A DNA stretch of 64,000 nucleotides from Nitrosomonas sp. Lineage in GTDB: Bacteria > Pseudomonadota > Gammaproteobacteria > Burkholderiales > Nitrosomonadaceae. The first letter of the stretch is position 1. Each line of letters opens with the position of its first letter. The DNA lies in assembly GCF_019752095.1 (NCBI RefSeq), contig NZ_JAIEMO010000003.1, positions 62,001-126,000 on the forward strand. The letters are read 5' to 3'. The notes under the pieces were generated by a model. That model was not told where the DNA came from, searched no databases, and worked only from the letters and a program-made list of their open reading frames with translations. Positions 34,585 through 46,709 of the stretch are shown here, in pieces. Both the position numbers and the translations under genes were made by a program.

Positions 34585-34887
34585 GTGTTCAAATTGAATA
34601 TCTTCATTATTCTGATATTAATTGTAAGCGCATTGGGCGTGGTGACCTCGCAACACACTGTACGGAAGCTTTTCATAGCGTTGGAAAAAGAAAAAGGCAT
34701 AGAACAGAAGTTGGAGGTGGAATGGGGAAGGCTGCAATTGGAGCAAAGCACTTTGATTATGCATGGACGCATTGAGCGGATTGCGACAGAGCACTTGAAC
34801 ATGATGGTGCCAGCTGCTGCCAGCATACAAATTGTATCGATCAATACAGCAGAGAATGAAGTGGATGCGGAGAGCGTGAAACAATGA
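34585..34887 (+). CDS. ftsL: FtsL, divisome protein
   Basis: 100 aa, beginning at a GTG (34585). Seen: a short cytoplasmic start, one transmembrane segment (IFIILILIVSALGVV), then a helical periplasmic coiled coil (LFIALEKEKGIEQKLEVEWG). FtsL forms the FtsQLB complex that recruits and activates FtsW-FtsI. It lies 5 bases after rsmH and overlaps ftsI by 4 bp. Confidence 0.92.
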   Translation: MFKLNIFIILILIVSALGVVTSQHTVRKLFIALEKEKGIEQKLEVEWGRLQLEQSTLIMHGRIERIATEHLNMMVPAAASIQIVSINTAENEVDAESVKQ

Positions 34888-36611
34888 TTAATCCAGTATT
34901 ACCGCAACTCAAACTATCGGCATGGCGTTCCATGCTGCTGTTTGGCATGTTGGTGCTGGGTTTAATCAGCTTAGCGGTGCGTGCCGCCTATCTCCAGGGA
35001 ATGCACAACGACTTCCTGCAAAAGAAAGGGGAATCGCGCTATAGCCGTGTATTGGAAATGAATGCAGATCGGGGGATGATCACCGATCGGAATGGTCATA
35101 TCATGGCGATCAGTTCACCTGTCGCATCCATATTTGCTGATCCGAAAGTGGTGAATATTAAACCTGAAAAGCTGCAGCAATTGGCTAATTTACTGGAGAT
35201 AAATAGTACCGATATCAATGCGCTTCTTACCAAGGAAAATAGGCGCTTTGTTTATCTAAAACGACAAATCGTGCCGGATATCGCTGAAAAGATCATGGAT
35301 CTGAAGATCAAAGGTATCTATTTAACCAGTGAATCCAAGCGATATTATCCAGAAGGCGAGTTTGCCGCGCATGTGCTGGGCTTTACGGACATCAATGACG
35401 AAGGCCAGGAAGGTGTTGAGCGTGGTTGGGATGAAACACTTGCCGGAGAATTGGGTCGCCGCCGGGTGACCAAGGACAACAAAGGCCAGATTATTGATGA
35501 AGACGTCAAAAGTATTCGTTCTCCTAAGCCGGGACAGGATTTGGTTTTGTCGATTGATAGAAGAATTCAGTATCGTGCGCATGCGGAATTGAAGCAAGCG
35601 GTCCTGGCTAATAGAGCAAAAGCAGGCAGTATCGTAGTTCTGGATGCGCAAACAGGAGAAATATTGGCGCTTACCAATTGGCCTGCCTATAACCCAAACA
35701 GAAGATCTACCATCAATAATGAAAGACTTCGCAATCGGGCGTTGATTGACACTTTCGAGCCCGGTTCGACGTTGAAGCCATTTACTGTGGCCATTGCGCT
35801 GGAAGTCGGAAAAGTGAATTCAAACACAATCCTACAGACTGCGCCTGGATCGTGGCAAGTGGGAAGAAAAACCATACGAGACGTTAGCAACAAAGGAGAA
35901 CTAACCGTTGCCGAGATCATTCAACAATCGAGTAATGTAGGTACGGCAAAGATCGCGCTGTCAATGGAACCACAAACGATGTGGGAAATGTTTAATCGTT
36001 CAGGATTCGGTGCGCTGACCAACTCAGGTTTTCCCGGCGAAGCCAGCGGAATACTGCGGCCTTATAATAGATGGCGGCCTATCGAGCAAGCAACCATGTC
36101 CTATGGGCATGGCATATCCACCAGTCTAATCCAGCTGGCGCGTGCTTATACGATCTTTACCAGCGGCGGTGAACTAAAACCTGTTTCTTTACTGAAACAA
36201 AATATGCCCGTCATGGGACAGCGCGTAATTTCACATAATACTGCGCGGGCAATGAGTCGTATGCTGGAGATGGCGACCCAACCCGGAGGAACGGCGCCAT
36301 TGGCGCAAATTAATGGTTACCGTGTTGCCGGCAAAACAGGGACGGCGCATAAACTGATCGACGGACAGTATGCCAGTAAAAGCTATATCTCAACATTCGT
36401 GGGATATGCGCCGACATCGAATCCGCGTTTTATCATTGCTGTGATGATCGATGAACCATCAGCAGGAAAATATTTCGGCGGCGCAGTCGCCGCTCCCATT
36501 TTCAACAAAGTCATGTCTGGCGCTTTGCACATTCTAAATATTCCACCCGATGCTCCAGCCAATAATGTCATTACCTTTACCGCAACACCAGAAATGGGGG
36601 ATGAAGGGTGA
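34884..36611 (+). CDS. ftsI: FtsI (PBP3), septal transpeptidase
   Basis: 575 aa. Seen: a transmembrane anchor at about residues 15-36 (LFGMLVLGLISLAVRAAYL), a pedestal domain with RGMITDRNGHIMA, and a class B transpeptidase domain with SxxK at 295-298 (GSTLKPF), SxN at 349-351 (SSN) and KTG at 484-486 (GKTGTAHK). It crosslinks septal peptidoglycan made by FtsW, encoded in the same operon. Both ends overlap their neighbours by 4 bp. Confidence 0.97.
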   Translation: MINPVLPQLKLSAWRSMLLFGMLVLGLISLAVRAAYLQGMHNDFLQKKGESRYSRVLEMNADRGMITDRNGHIMAISSPVASIFADPKVVNIKPEKLQQLANLLEINSTDINALLTKENRRFVYLKRQIVPDIAEKIMDLKIKGIYLTSESKRYYPEGEFAAHVLGFTDINDEGQEGVERGWDETLAGELGRRRVTKDNKGQIIDEDVKSIRSPKPGQDLVLSIDRRIQYRAHAELKQAVLANRAKAGSIVVLDAQTGEILALTNWPAYNPNRRSTINNERLRNRALIDTFEPGSTLKPFTVAIALEVGKVNSNTILQTAPGSWQVGRKTIRDVSNKGELTVAEIIQQSSNVGTAKIALSMEPQTMWEMFNRSGFGALTNSGFPGEASGILRPYNRWRPIEQATMSYGHGISTSLIQLARAYTIFTSGGELKPVSLLKQNMPVMGQRVISHNTARAMSRMLEMATQPGGTAPLAQINGYRVAGKTGTAHKLIDGQYASKSYISTFVGYAPTSNPRFIIAVMIDEPSAGKYFGGAVAAPIFNKVMSGALHILNIPPDAPANNVITFTATPEMGDEG

Positions 36612-38143
36612 GCCTGATGACTGCCAAAAGGAAAAAATCAAAAGGATTTGATTTCCATTTGCTGGATGAATTGGGTGTTGCAATTGAAAATCTGGTAGCA
36701 GATAGTCGCCTGATAAAATCGGGGGATACCTTTCTAGCGTATCCCGGGGATACGACGGATGGACGCAAATTTATTCCACAAGCAATCGCTGCGGGTGCCA
36801 ATGCGGTTCTGTGGGATCCACAGAATTTTGCATGGAAATCAGAATGGCATATCCCCGCATTAGCGGTAGATGATCTCAAAATGAAAACGGGGTTGATTGC
36901 CAGTTATATTTATGATTACCCTTCTCAAAAATTGTGGATGGTAGGAATTACCGGCACGAATGGTAAGACATCCTGCAGTCATTGGTACGCTCAAGCGATG
37001 GTAAATTTGGGATATAAAACGGCTGTGCAGGGAACACTGGGAAGCGGTTTTATTAGAGATCTACAAGTTTCAGAAAACACAACGCCTGATGCCACGGTAT
37101 TGCAGCGTTCATTGAAGAAATTCGTCGATGAAGGCGCCAAGAGCGTTGTCATGGAAGTGTCTTCACATGGTTTGGTACAAGGAAGAGCCATCGGCACAAC
37201 CTTTTCTGTGGCCGTGCTTACCAACTTGTCCCGAGATCATTTGGATTATCACCAAAATATGGATGCGTATGCGGCAGCCAAATCAAGCCTGTTTTTTTGG
37301 CCGGGATTAAAATACGCCGTAGTTAATATGGATGACGTGCTCGGCGTCGAGTTGTCGCGACAACTTATCAATAAATCCACCCGAATAATTGGTTATGGAT
37401 TTCGTCACCCTGAAGAGCACGATTCAAAACACTTTAAAATGGTTCACGGCTCAAATCTAAAATTTGATATTCATGGTATGGAGTTTGATATTGAATTTGA
37501 GGGTAACCAAGAACATTTAAGAGTCGATTTACTGGGTAAGTTCAATGCATCCAACTTGCTGGCAGTCGCTGCAGCCCTGTTAGCCAGTGACATTCGATTG
37601 CCGGATGCGGTTCGTTCACTGCAAAGTGTACAACCCATTCCCGGAAGGATGGAAAAATACCACGAACGTAATCAACCAACTATTATCGTTGATTACGCAC
37701 ATACTCCGGATGCATTGGAGAAGGTACTGTGTACGTTGCGTGAGCTTCTCCGTATCGAGGGTCGAGATGCGCGATTATTTTGTGTTGTTGGTTGCGGTGG
37801 CGATCGGGACAAAGGAAAGCGCGCGATGGTTGGAGAAGTTGCGACACGTTTGGCCGATGAGGTTATTTTCACCAGTGACAATCCACGTTCAGAAGACTCT
37901 TTGCGCATTATTAAAGATATTGCCGCAGGCACAGTTGAAGAAAATTACCAAATAGAAGTTGATCGAGCGCTGGCAATTTACCAAGCAATCGCTAATGCGC
38001 AGTGTGGCGATATTGTGTTGATTGCAGGTAAGGGCCATGAAAAATTTCAGGAAGTAAAAGGACAAAAAATTTCTTTTAGCGATGCTGAAATTGTACAGCA
38101 GGTTTTGAAGGAATTGCCTTTGAAAGTAAGGGTGCAGCGATGA
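36608..38143 (+). CDS. murE: MurE, UDP-MurNAc-tripeptide ligase (meso-diaminopimelate adding)
   Basis: 511 aa. Seen: the ATP loop GITGTNGKTSCSHW, the central ligase region with VVMEVSSHGLVQGRAIGTTF, and the C-terminal TSDNPRSED, whose DNPR motif selects meso-diaminopimelate. The GTG at 36608 overlaps the ftsI stop by 4 bp; an in-frame ATG at 36617 is a possible alternative. Cytoplasmic step 3 of stem-peptide synthesis. Confidence 0.95.
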   Translation: MSLMTAKRKKSKGFDFHLLDELGVAIENLVADSRLIKSGDTFLAYPGDTTDGRKFIPQAIAAGANAVLWDPQNFAWKSEWHIPALAVDDLKMKTGLIASYIYDYPSQKLWMVGITGTNGKTSCSHWYAQAMVNLGYKTAVQGTLGSGFIRDLQVSENTTPDATVLQRSLKKFVDEGAKSVVMEVSSHGLVQGRAIGTTFSVAVLTNLSRDHLDYHQNMDAYAAAKSSLFFWPGLKYAVVNMDDVLGVELSRQLINKSTRIIGYGFRHPEEHDSKHFKMVHGSNLKFDIHGMEFDIEFEGNQEHLRVDLLGKFNASNLLAVAAALLASDIRLPDAVRSLQSVQPIPGRMEKYHERNQPTIIVDYAHTPDALEKVLCTLRELLRIEGRDARLFCVVGCGGDRDKGKRAMVGEVATRLADEVIFTSDNPRSEDSLRIIKDIAAGTVEENYQIEVDRALAIYQAIANAQCGDIVLIAGKGHEKFQEVKGQKISFSDAEIVQQVLKELPLKVRVQR

Positions 38144-39543
38144 TGATGGTGCAGGAAGCCGCACAAATACTACATGCTGACTGGAGCGGACCGGATGTGT
38201 ATTTTAACGGAGTCAGCACTGATAGCCGGACGCTTAAGCAAGGTGAGCTATTCGTGGCTTTAATTGGCGACAGATTTGATGGCGGTAAATTTATATCCAA
38301 TGCCAAGGAAAAAGGCGCGGTGGCAACAATGTTTCAACAAAATGCTGAACGTGCTGATTTGCCGGATAATTTCCCCGTGATTCGAGTTAAGGATACGCGA
38401 CTGGGTTTAGGAGAGCTGGCGGCGTACTGGCGCAACCGTTTTTCGATACCTGTGATTGGTGTTACTGGTAGTAATGGTAAAACAACAACTAAGGAAATGA
38501 TTGCGGCCATATTGCGTGTAGCAGCAAGCAGTGATGCAGCAATTAAAGAGCCGGAAGAATGTGTATTGGCTACCGAAGGTAATCTGAATAATGATATCGG
38601 CGTACCGCAGATGTTATTGCGCTTACGACAGCAGCATCAGTATGCGGTAATTGAAATGGGTATGAATCATGTCGGAGAAATTGCTTATCTAACTCAATTA
38701 GCCAGGCCAAATATTGCGGTAATCACTAATGCTGGGGCTGCGCATATTGAAGGATTGGGTTCGGTTGAAGCTGTAGCGCGTGCTAAAGCAGAAATTTTCA
38801 TCGGTTTAGATCAATCCGGAACGGCGATTTTTAATGCAGATGACCCATATGCGTCATTATGGCGTGAATGTGTCGGTGCAAAAAAAATTATAGATTTTGG
38901 TTTAACAGAAAATACACGGATAAATGCTGTGTTCCAGCTGGGTCGGATGGCCAATAAGATTCAATTGAAATTGCCTGATGGTACCGTCGAAGTGAAGCTA
39001 CAGGCACCGGGGGTGCACAATATTTATAACGCCTTGGCTGCAGCGGCTGTCGCCTGGACTCTTGGCATCAAAAAAGAATGGATTGCAGCCGGCCTCGAGT
39101 GCTTCCAATGCGTACAAGGACGGTTACAAAAAAAATGCGGTTTACATCATGCGCTGCTTATCGATGATACTTACAACGCAAACCCAGAATCGGTTCGGGC
39201 TGCTCTAGCTGTGTTGTCTGCGGCTGAAGGGAAGAAAAAAATACTGGTATTGGGGGACATGGGCGAATTAGGTAAATTAGCGATTGATTTACATCGTGCG
39301 ATCGGTAGAGATGCGCGTAAAGCGGGACTGGATCAATTATTCACTTTGGGCGAATTAAGTGCTTACGCTGCAGAAGAATTTGGCCAAGGCGCACAACACT
39401 TTAATTCCATCGATGAGTTGCTGAATGTCACGAAAAGCTTGCTTGCCGATGATGTCACTTTGCTGGTAAAAGGATCGCGCTTCATGCAAATGGAACGTGT
39501 AGTGAAGCGGCTGGAACAACCCGAGGAATTCTCATGTTGCTAA
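38140..39543 (+). CDS. murF: MurF, UDP-MurNAc-pentapeptide ligase (D-Ala-D-Ala adding)
   Basis: 467 aa. Seen: the uridine-binding start ([20 protein letters not shown]), ATP loop [19 protein letters not shown], the central [20 protein letters not shown] and the C-terminal [20 protein letters not shown]. It adds D-Ala-D-Ala supplied by Ddl, encoded downstream. It overlaps murE by 4 bp and mraY by 10 bp. Confidence 0.96.
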   Translation: MMMVQEAAQILHADWSGPDVYFNGVSTDSRTLKQGELFVALIGDRFDGGKFISNAKEKGAVATMFQQNAERADLPDNFPVIRVKDTRLGLGELAAYWRNRFSIPVIGVTGSNGKTTTKEMIAAILRVAASSDAAIKEPEECVLATEGNLNNDIGVPQMLLRLRQQHQYAVIEMGMNHVGEIAYLTQLARPNIAVITNAGAAHIEGLGSVEAVARAKAEIFIGLDQSGTAIFNADDPYASLWRECVGAKKIIDFGLTENTRINAVFQLGRMANKIQLKLPDGTVEVKLQAPGVHNIYNALAAAAVAWTLGIKKEWIAAGLECFQCVQGRLQKKCGLHHALLIDDTYNANPESVRAALAVLSAAEGKKKILVLGDMGELGKLAIDLHRAIGRDARKAGLDQLFTLGELSAYAAEEFGQGAQHFNSIDELLNVTKSLLADDVTLLVKGSRFMQMERVVKRLEQPEEFSCC

Positions 39544-40619
39544 CGCTCTCCCAATGGTTGGCACAAGATATACGCGCTTTTAATGTATTCAGCTATATCA
39601 CTTTGCGTACCGTTATGGCGACGCTTACCGCATTGGTAATTTCTTTCATTATTGGCCCCCTGATGATACGAAAATTGACTGCCTATAAGATCGGGCAATC
39701 GGTTCGAGAGGATGGTCCACAAACTCATTTGGTAAAAATGGGTACGCCGACAATGGGCGGCGCCTTAATCCTGATGTCAATCGTACTGACTACTCTGCTG
39801 TGGGCCGATTTGGGCAATCGCTATATCTGGGTGGTGCTGCTGACGACGCTAGGATTTGGGGTAATTGGCTGGATCGATGATTATCGTAAAGTGGTTCATC
39901 GTAATCCTAAAGGGCTTTCAGCAAAAGCCAAATTCTTTTGGCAATCGGTCATTGCTTTTGTTGTTGCAATCTATTTGGCATCAACCGCGGAAGTTTCAGC
40001 ACAAACCGACATGATTGTGCCATTTTTTAAGGAAGTTGCGATTCCATTGGGGTTTGTGGGTTTTGTAGTTTTGACCTACTTTGTCGTCGTCGGCACCAGC
40101 AATGCGGTGAATCTAACCGATGGCTTGGATGGCCTGGCTATCATGCCTACAGTGATGATCAGTAGTGCGCTCGCAATTTTTGCTTATGCGGCAGGGCATA
40201 TCGTTTTTGCAAAATATCTTGGAATTCCCTATATCCCCAATGCAGGAGAGTTGGCTGTTTTTTGTGGTGCCATGTCGGGCGCAGGTTTGGCCTTCCTGTG
40301 GTTTAACGCATACCCCGCTGAAGTATTTATGGGTGATGTAGGTGCACTGGCATTGGGTGCAGCGTTAGGAGTCGTTACTGTGATTGTGCGCCAGGAAATT
40401 GTGCTGATCATAATGGGCGGCGTTTTTGTGATGGAGGCTTTATCCGTTATGCTGCAAGTAGCCTCTTTCAAGTTACTGGGAAAACGAGTTTTTCGTATGG
40501 CGCCGCTGCATCATCACTATGAATTAAAAGGTTGGAAAGAAAATCAGGTGGTCGTCAGATTCTGGATTATTACCTTTATCCTGGTTTTAATTGGATTATC
40601 AACATTAAAGTTAAGATGA
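39534..40619 (+). CDS. mraY: MraY, phospho-MurNAc-pentapeptide translocase
   Basis: 361 aa with about 10 transmembrane helices. Seen: [24 protein letters not shown] with the catalytic Asp pair, [16 protein letters not shown] and the [11 protein letters not shown] end loop, all signatures of MraY. It transfers phospho-MurNAc-pentapeptide to undecaprenyl phosphate to make lipid I. The start overlaps murF by 10 bp. Confidence 0.97.
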   Translation: MLLTLSQWLAQDIRAFNVFSYITLRTVMATLTALVISFIIGPLMIRKLTAYKIGQSVREDGPQTHLVKMGTPTMGGALILMSIVLTTLLWADLGNRYIWVVLLTTLGFGVIGWIDDYRKVVHRNPKGLSAKAKFFWQSVIAFVVAIYLASTAEVSAQTDMIVPFFKEVAIPLGFVGFVVLTYFVVVGTSNAVNLTDGLDGLAIMPTVMISSALAIFAYAAGHIVFAKYLGIPYIPNAGELAVFCGAMSGAGLAFLWFNAYPAEVFMGDVGALALGAALGVVTVIVRQEIVLIIMGGVFVMEALSVMLQVASFKLLGKRVFRMAPLHHHYELKGWKENQVVVRFWIITFILVLIGLSTLKLR

Positions 40620-42031
40620 ATTTGCAAGATAAAGCAGTACTGGTATTGGGAATGGGTGAGACAGGCTTATCAATGGTGAAATGGCTTGTTCGCCAAGGCG
40701 CAAAAGTTCGCGCTGCCGACAGTCGACAGGAGCCGCCAGCTCGGAAAGAGATGATGGAAAAATTTTCTGAAGTACAAACTTGCATGGGGAAATTTGATGC
40801 CAAAATTTTAGATGGCATAGAAATGATCGCGATAAGTCCAGGCGTTCCAGTAGCAGATCCCTGCGTGCAGCAGGCTATTCGACAGGGTATTCCCGTCATT
40901 GGAGATTTAGTACTTTTTTCTTGGGCACTTGAGCAGCATCATTTACCAAACCCTAAGGTTTTTGCGATCACTGGATCGAATGGAAAGACAACCGTAACGT
41001 CAATGGTCGGAGCTATGTTGAGAAAATGCGGTTGGAATGTGGCAGTAGCCGGAAACATCGGTCCCGCAGCTCTGAATGCGCTAATGGAGCAGATGGATGC
41101 CGGAAATTGGCCGCAGGCATGGGTATTGGAAACTTCCAGCTTTCAATTGGAAACAACTCACAATTTGAACGCCGATGTAGCAACAGTGCTGAATCTGAGT
41201 GAGGATCATTTGGATCGCTATACTTGCATGCAAGATTATGTCACTGCGAAAACAAGAATTTTTCAGCATGAGCAAGGTAGTGTATGTAAACAAATTTTGA
41301 ATCGGAATGATTCCAGAATCAGTGAAATGGCCTTGGCTGATGGCAAGCAAATTACATTTGGCTGGGATGCACCACCCACTCTTGCCGATTTCGGTATCTT
41401 GCATGAGGATGACGATCAATGGTTAATGGAAGGCGATAACCGCTTAATGAAAACCTCTGAACTTGTAGTTAATGGGCTGCACAATGCTGTTAATGCACTG
41501 GCAGCGTTAGCTATGTGCCGTGCATTAGATATCGCCATCGATCCCCTGTTGTCAGCATTACGGGAATTTCGCGGCTTACCGCACCGGATGGAAAAGGTGG
41601 CAGCTTTTAACGGCGTTACCTTCTTCGACGATTCCAAAAGCACCAATGTGGGTGCTACGATCGCAGCATTAAATGGGATGAAACAGAATGTCATTTTGAT
41701 TGCAGGGGGTGATGGCAAGGGACAGGATTTTTCACATCTAAGGCGGGCAGTTGCTGAGAATGCCCGTGCGGTGGTGTTAATTGGACGCGATGCAGGAATC
41801 ATTGCCAACGAATTGAAAGATTGCAGTATTCCTTTGCATTTTGCAACCACCATGGAAGAAGCCATGCAGAAAAGCTTTCTGTTAGCACAAATGGGTGACG
41901 TGGTATTGCTTTCACCGGCATGTGCCAGCTTCGATATGTTTAGAAATTATATTCATCGTGCCGAGGTATTCGTGGCTGCTGTTAAAGATATTGAAAATAA
42001 GTTTTTTAATTTTGGACAGAAGAAACATTAA
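40616..42031 (+). CDS. murD: MurD, UDP-MurNAc-L-Ala:D-Glu ligase
   Basis: 471 aa from the ATG at 40616, which overlaps the mraY stop (ATGA); a longer upstream frame exists but runs inside mraY. Seen: the Rossmann-like start [23 protein letters not shown] loop [19 protein letters not shown], and the C-terminal [20 protein letters not shown] with [12 protein letters not shown]. It adds D-glutamate to UDP-MurNAc-L-Ala. Confidence 0.95.
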   Translation: MNLQDKAVLVLGMGETGLSMVKWLVRQGAKVRAADSRQEPPARKEMMEKFSEVQTCMGKFDAKILDGIEMIAISPGVPVADPCVQQAIRQGIPVIGDLVLFSWALEQHHLPNPKVFAITGSNGKTTVTSMVGAMLRKCGWNVAVAGNIGPAALNALMEQMDAGNWPQAWVLETSSFQLETTHNLNADVATVLNLSEDHLDRYTCMQDYVTAKTRIFQHEQGSVCKQILNRNDSRISEMALADGKQITFGWDAPPTLADFGILHEDDDQWLMEGDNRLMKTSELVVNGLHNAVNALAALAMCRALDIAIDPLLSALREFRGLPHRMEKVAAFNGVTFFDDSKSTNVGATIAALNGMKQNVILIAGGDGKGQDFSHLRRAVAENARAVVLIGRDAGIIANELKDCSIPLHFATTMEEAMQKSFLLAQMGDVVLLSPACASFDMFRNYIHRAEVFVAAVKDIENKFFNFGQKKH

Positions 42032-42034
42032 GTG

Positions 42035-43198
42035 ATGATGATTTATCAGGCAATCAATCAAAAACCGAGAGTCATGGCCGATTTTGATCTGACTTTAGTG
42101 TGGTCTGCCCTGCTACTGCTGAGTATTGGTTTAGTCATGGTTTATTCTGCTTCGATTGCAATTGCAGAAGCTCAGTTTGGGCCTGATCGCGCCGGTTACT
42201 ATTTGTGGCGACACAGTGCTTATCTGGGTCTGGGATTGGTCATGGGGCTGATTGCTTTTCAAGTGCCCATGCAGGTATGGCAGAAATACATCGCATATCT
42301 GTTCATGGTCGGCGTTTTATTGCTGATACTGGTTCTGGTGCCCGGTATTGGCCATGAAGTCAATGGCAGCCAGCGCTGGATATCACTCTACTTGGTAAAT
42401 ATTCAACCCTCTGAATACATAAAATTCTTCATGGTATTGTATGCCGCTGATTATGTAAATCGTAAAGCAGCTGATTTGAATTCTCTGCTAAAAGGATTTT
42501 TCCCCATAACCATTGTATTATCCATAGTAGGGGTTTTATTGTTATTGGAACCGGATTTTGGAGCATTTTTTGTAGTATCTGCTTTAGTCATGTCAATCCT
42601 GTTTCTGGGAGGGGCTAGTTTAAAAATTTTTATCGGACTCATTGGTATCCTGGCAATTGGGTTATACCAGTTAATTATTAGATCAGAATATCGATTAGGC
42701 CGAATTGTTGCATTCATGGACCCTTGGGCTGATCCATATGACAAAGGGTATCAGTTAAGCCATGCATTGATCGCATTCGGACGCGGTGAATGGCTCGGTG
42801 TCGGCTTAGGCGGCAGTGTAGAAAAGCTGTTCTATTTACCCGAAGCACATACAGATTTTCTGCTTTCCGTGCTGGCAGAAGAGCTTGGGTTTGCTGGCGT
42901 TGCCGTAGTGATCATTTTATTTATGTGGCTTATCACACGTGCATTTGTTATTGGTCGACTGGCAGCAAAACTGGAAAATCCCTTTTCAGCATTGGTGGCA
43001 CAGGGGATCGGTATCTGGATTGGCGTTCAGGTACTGATCAATATGGGCGTGAATATGGGTGTTTTGCCTACAAAAGGATTAACGCTGCCCCTGCTAAGTT
43101 ATGGCGGCAGCAGTATCACCGCGAGTTGCCTTGCTTTGGCAGTCTTATTGCGGATTGATTGGGAGAATCGTCGGCGCCTGCGAGGACTTACCGCATGA
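42035..43198 (+). CDS. ftsW: FtsW, septal peptidoglycan glycosyltransferase (SEDS)
   Basis: About 387 aa with 10 hydrophobic segments. The start could be the GTG at 42032 or the ATGs at 42035 and 42038; I give 42035. Seen: SEDS features [50 protein letters not shown] and the catalytic-loop [20 protein letters not shown]. It polymerises lipid II at the septum with FtsI. The end overlaps murG by 4 bp. Confidence 0.95.
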   Translation: MMIYQAINQKPRVMADFDLTLVWSALLLLSIGLVMVYSASIAIAEAQFGPDRAGYYLWRHSAYLGLGLVMGLIAFQVPMQVWQKYIAYLFMVGVLLLILVLVPGIGHEVNGSQRWISLYLVNIQPSEYIKFFMVLYAADYVNRKAADLNSLLKGFFPITIVLSIVGVLLLLEPDFGAFFVVSALVMSILFLGGASLKIFIGLIGILAIGLYQLIIRSEYRLGRIVAFMDPWADPYDKGYQLSHALIAFGRGEWLGVGLGGSVEKLFYLPEAHTDFLLSVLAEELGFAGVAVVIILFMWLITRAFVIGRLAAKLENPFSALVAQGIGIWIGVQVLINMGVNMGVLPTKGLTLPLLSYGGSSITASCLALAVLLRIDWENRRRLRGLTA

Positions 43199-44286
43199 GT
43201 AAGCAGACCATCCTAATCATGGCGGGCGGCACGGGGGGACATGTTTTCCCGGGACTGGCCGTCGCTGATTATCTTAAGCAACTGGGATGGCGCGTGGTAT
43301 GGCTTGGAACCGAATCGGGTATGGAATTAAAGCTGGTGCCACAGCACGGCTATGAAACTGAGGTGATCAGCTTTTCAGGGCTGCGCGGTAAACGCTTAGT
43401 TACTTGGCTAATGCTGCCGCTGCGTTTAGTAAAGGCATTTCTGCAAAGTATCAGAATTATTAGAAGCGTGAAGCCTAATGTGATTCTAGGAATGGGAGGG
43501 TATCCCGCTTTTCCGGGTGGCATGATGGCATCGCTACTGAATAAACCGTTAATCATTCATGAGCAAAATTCGATACCCGGGCTGACTAATAGAATCCTGG
43601 CAAAACTGGCGGATAAGGTTTTTCTGGGCTTTCCGGATGCAATTCTAAATAACAAAGAAAAACCCATTTATTCAGGCAATCCAGTGCGTTCTGAAATTAT
43701 GCTGATTGAAGCTCCTGAAAAAAGATTCCCAGGTCGTGAAGGAAAATTGAATTTGCTGATTGTGGGCGGTAGCTTGGGTGCACAAACATTAAACACCATT
43801 GTGCCAGAGGCACTGAAATTAATACCTGAAAATCTCCGTCCGCGGGTAGTGCATCAGGCTGGCATAACGCAGTTGAATTCGGTTAAGCAAGTGTATGGCG
43901 ATCTACAGATGGATGCTGAGGTAATTGCGTTTATTGATGACATCGCTAATCGTTATGCGACGTGTGATTTAGTATTGTGTCGTGCTGGTGCATTGACCAT
44001 TGCAGAATTAAGTATAGTAGGCGTGGCCAGCATTTTAGTGCCATATCCTCACGCAGTAGATGATCATCAAACCCATAACGCTCGATTCCTTTCTAATCAC
44101 GGGGCTGCTGTGTTAATTCATCAGCACGACTTGAGCGCGAGGAAATTAGCAGATTTGCTGGTGGATTTATCACGCGAAAAATTGCTCGAGATGGCAATAG
44201 CAGCACGCAGCCGAGCAAAACCGGAAGCAACTAGGGTAGTAGCTGAAGCATGTATTGAACTAAGCGAGGCATTGAATGAGGCATAA
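43195..44286 (+). CDS. murG: MurG, lipid II synthase
   Basis: 363 aa from the ATG at 43195 that overlaps the ftsW stop. Seen: the N-terminal lipid-binding loop [44 protein letters not shown], and the UDP-GlcNAc site [18 protein letters not shown] with [14 protein letters not shown]. It transfers GlcNAc to lipid I at the inner face of the membrane. Confidence 0.96.
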   Translation: MSKQTILIMAGGTGGHVFPGLAVADYLKQLGWRVVWLGTESGMELKLVPQHGYETEVISFSGLRGKRLVTWLMLPLRLVKAFLQSIRIIRSVKPNVILGMGGYPAFPGGMMASLLNKPLIIHEQNSIPGLTNRILAKLADKVFLGFPDAILNNKEKPIYSGNPVRSEIMLIEAPEKRFPGREGKLNLLIVGGSLGAQTLNTIVPEALKLIPENLRPRVVHQAGITQLNSVKQVYGDLQMDAEVIAFIDDIANRYATCDLVLCRAGALTIAELSIVGVASILVPYPHAVDDHQTHNARFLSNHGAAVLIHQHDLSARKLADLLVDLSREKLLEMAIAARSRAKPEATRVVAEACIELSEALNEA

Positions 44287-45703
44287 AGTCAAACATATTC
44301 ATTTTGTCGGTATTGGCGGTGCGGGCATGAGCGGGATTGCCGAAGTATTCGTCAATATGAAATATCAAGTCAGCGGTTCCGATTTGATGGATAATTTAGT
44401 TACTCAGCGCTTGGCCAATCTCGGCATAAAGATTTATGTAGGCCATGCGAGTGAACAAATTAAAGGTGCAAACGTTGTCGTTACTTCAACAGCAGTCAAA
44501 TCCGACAATCCTGAAGTGATCGCAGCCAAAAACAAAAATATCCCAGTGGTTCCACGTGCCTTAATGCTGGCAGAATTACTGAGGTTACGCACCGGTATCG
44601 CAATTGCAGGTGCTCATGGAAAAACCACCGCGACCAGTTTAATCGCAAGTATTCTTGCCGCAGCTGATATGGACCCCACATTTGTTATCGGCGGAAAACT
44701 CGAAGCGGCAGGTTGTCATGCCAAATTGGGTAGCGGCGAATTCATTGTTGTGGAAGCGGATGAATCCGACGCCTCATTTTTGTACCTACAACCAGTGCTT
44801 GCGGTCGTGACAAATATCGACGCAGATCATATGGAAACTTATGGATATGACTTTAATAGATTAAAACAAACATTTGTAGAATTCCTGCAGCACTTGCCTT
44901 TTTATGGCATGGCCGTGGTTTGCATCGATGATGCCAATATACGCGAAGTAATGCCTTCGATTACAAAGCCAATTACCACCTACGGTTTGTCCGAAGATGC
45001 AGAAGTTCGCGCTATCAATATTCAGCATAGCAATCATCAAATGAAATTCACTGCTGTAATCGGCGTAAATGGCTCAGCCCGCAAACTGGATATCACGTTG
45101 AATCTACCCGGATTGCACAATATACAAAACGCTTTGGCAGCAATTGCAGTCGCCAATGAAATTTGTGTGTCCGACACTGCCATAGTCAAAGCACTGGCGG
45201 AATTCAAAGGAGTGGAAAGACGCTTCCAACAGTTTGGAGAAATAAGGTTATCAATGCAGAAGAGTTTTACATTGGTTGATGATTATGGTCATCATCCAGC
45301 TGAAATAGAAGCAACCATGAAAGCAGCGCGAGGTGCTTTTCCAAACAGACGTTTAGTCATTGCGTTTCAACCGCATCGCTACACGCGGACCCGAGATGTG
45401 TTTGAGGATTTTACTAGAGTTTTATCACAGGCTGATGTGCTGTTATTAACAGAAGTGTATCCCGCAGGCGAGGATCCTATTATTGCTGCGGACAGTAAAT
45501 CATTGGCTCGTTCAATCCGGGTACTGGGAAAAGTGGAACCCATTTATATTGAAGAAGTTGATGACTTGTCAATCGCCATACTCGATGTTGTGCAAAATAA
45601 CGACATTGTCTTGGTCATGGGAGCAGGTTCAGTGGCAAAAGTTGCTCCACAAATTGCACAAATGAAAAGCAAATTAATAGTAGTCAATGGTAATGATTAT
45701 TGA
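44276..45703 (+). CDS. murC: MurC, UDP-MurNAc:L-Ala ligase
   Basis: 475 aa. Seen: [20 protein letters not shown] at the N-terminus, ATP loop [34 protein letters not shown] and the C-terminal [20 protein letters not shown]. It starts the stem peptide on UDP-MurNAc. GCGAGG lies ahead of the ATG at 44276, inside the end of murG, giving an 11-bp overlap. Confidence 0.96.
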   Translation: MRHKVKHIHFVGIGGAGMSGIAEVFVNMKYQVSGSDLMDNLVTQRLANLGIKIYVGHASEQIKGANVVVTSTAVKSDNPEVIAAKNKNIPVVPRALMLAELLRLRTGIAIAGAHGKTTATSLIASILAAADMDPTFVIGGKLEAAGCHAKLGSGEFIVVEADESDASFLYLQPVLAVVTNIDADHMETYGYDFNRLKQTFVEFLQHLPFYGMAVVCIDDANIREVMPSITKPITTYGLSEDAEVRAINIQHSNHQMKFTAVIGVNGSARKLDITLNLPGLHNIQNALAAIAVANEICVSDTAIVKALAEFKGVERRFQQFGEIRLSMQKSFTLVDDYGHHPAEIEATMKAARGAFPNRRLVIAFQPHRYTRTRDVFEDFTRVLSQADVLLLTEVYPAGEDPIIAADSKSLARSIRVLGKVEPIYIEEVDDLSIAILDVVQNNDIVLVMGAGSVAKVAPQIAQMKSKLIVVNGNDY

Positions 45704-45716
45704 GGATCAATGAGCA

Positions 45717-46709
45717 ATGATCGGCTTGACAGAAAACGCAAGAATAAGCGCGCCGGCAACCGGCCTTGTACCTGTTGAAATGGATATTTCTGTGACAGGT
45801 CGTGGAGAAATGCGTGTCGATGAGCCTATGAGCCGACATACTTCGTGGCGCACAGGCGGCAATGCACAACGTTACTATGTACCTGTAGACTTGGAAGATT
45901 TTGCGAATTGCCTGCGGCAATTTCCACATGAGCCTATTTATGTGACTGGATTGGGCAGCAATTTGCTGGTGAGAGATGGTGGAATACAAGGTATCGTCAT
46001 AGCACTACATGCTCAATTAAATGATTTACAGTTGATTGAGCACAATCAATCCGATGGACTCATTTACGCAGGTGCCGGTGTGGCCTGTGCAAAAGTGGCG
46101 CGATTTGCTGCCAAGCATCATTTAGCCGGCGCGGAGTTTCTGGCCGGGATACCAGGCACGATGGGTGGAGCGTTGGCCATGAATGCCGGGTGTTATGGAT
46201 CAGAGACCTGGGAATTCATTGAACGAGTACAAATTGTCGGTCGTAAAGGACAAATTCTTTTCCGCACACCCGATGAGTACGTAATTGGCTATCGCAGCGT
46301 AAAGCTGCAGCCTCAATCGTCGGATGTGAAAGAAATGGAATGGTTTGCGGGTGGATACATTCGATTACCGCAGGGAGAACAGACAGAATCGCAGCAACGA
46401 ATCAAGCAACTACTGGCACAACGTGCTGCAAGTCAACCGCTCAACCAACCCAATGCAGGCTCGGTATTTCGCAATCCGCCGGGAGACCATGCGGCGCATC
46501 TAATCGAAGCGAATGGATTGAAAGGGTGTTGTATTGGTGGTGCGATGGTATCACCTCAACATGCTAATTTTATTGTTAACTTGGGCAATGCAACCGCAGC
46601 GGATATTGAAGCCTTGATCCTAATGGTGCAAAGCAGAATTAAGAAAGCAACGGGCATCACGTTGATCCAGGAAGTCCGGATCATTGGCGATGTCAGGAGA
46701 CTTACATAG
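45717..46709 (+). CDS. murB: MurB, UDP-N-acetylenolpyruvoylglucosamine reductase
   Basis: 330 aa with FAD-binding motifs [18 protein letters not shown] and [35 protein letters not shown], and the catalytic [20 protein letters not shown]. It reduces enolpyruvyl-UDP-GlcNAc to UDP-MurNAc. The N-terminus is about 25 residues longer than usual (the conserved part begins near residue 30), so a later start is possible. One base is shared with the GTG of ddl. Confidence 0.93.
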   Translation: MIGLTENARISAPATGLVPVEMDISVTGRGEMRVDEPMSRHTSWRTGGNAQRYYVPVDLEDFANCLRQFPHEPIYVTGLGSNLLVRDGGIQGIVIALHAQLNDLQLIEHNQSDGLIYAGAGVACAKVARFAAKHHLAGAEFLAGIPGTMGGALAMNAGCYGSETWEFIERVQIVGRKGQILFRTPDEYVIGYRSVKLQPQSSDVKEMEWFAGGYIRLPQGEQTESQQRIKQLLAQRAASQPLNQPNAGSVFRNPPGDHAAHLIEANGLKGCCIGGAMVSPQHANFIVNLGNATAADIEALILMVQSRIKKATGITLIQEVRIIGDVRRLT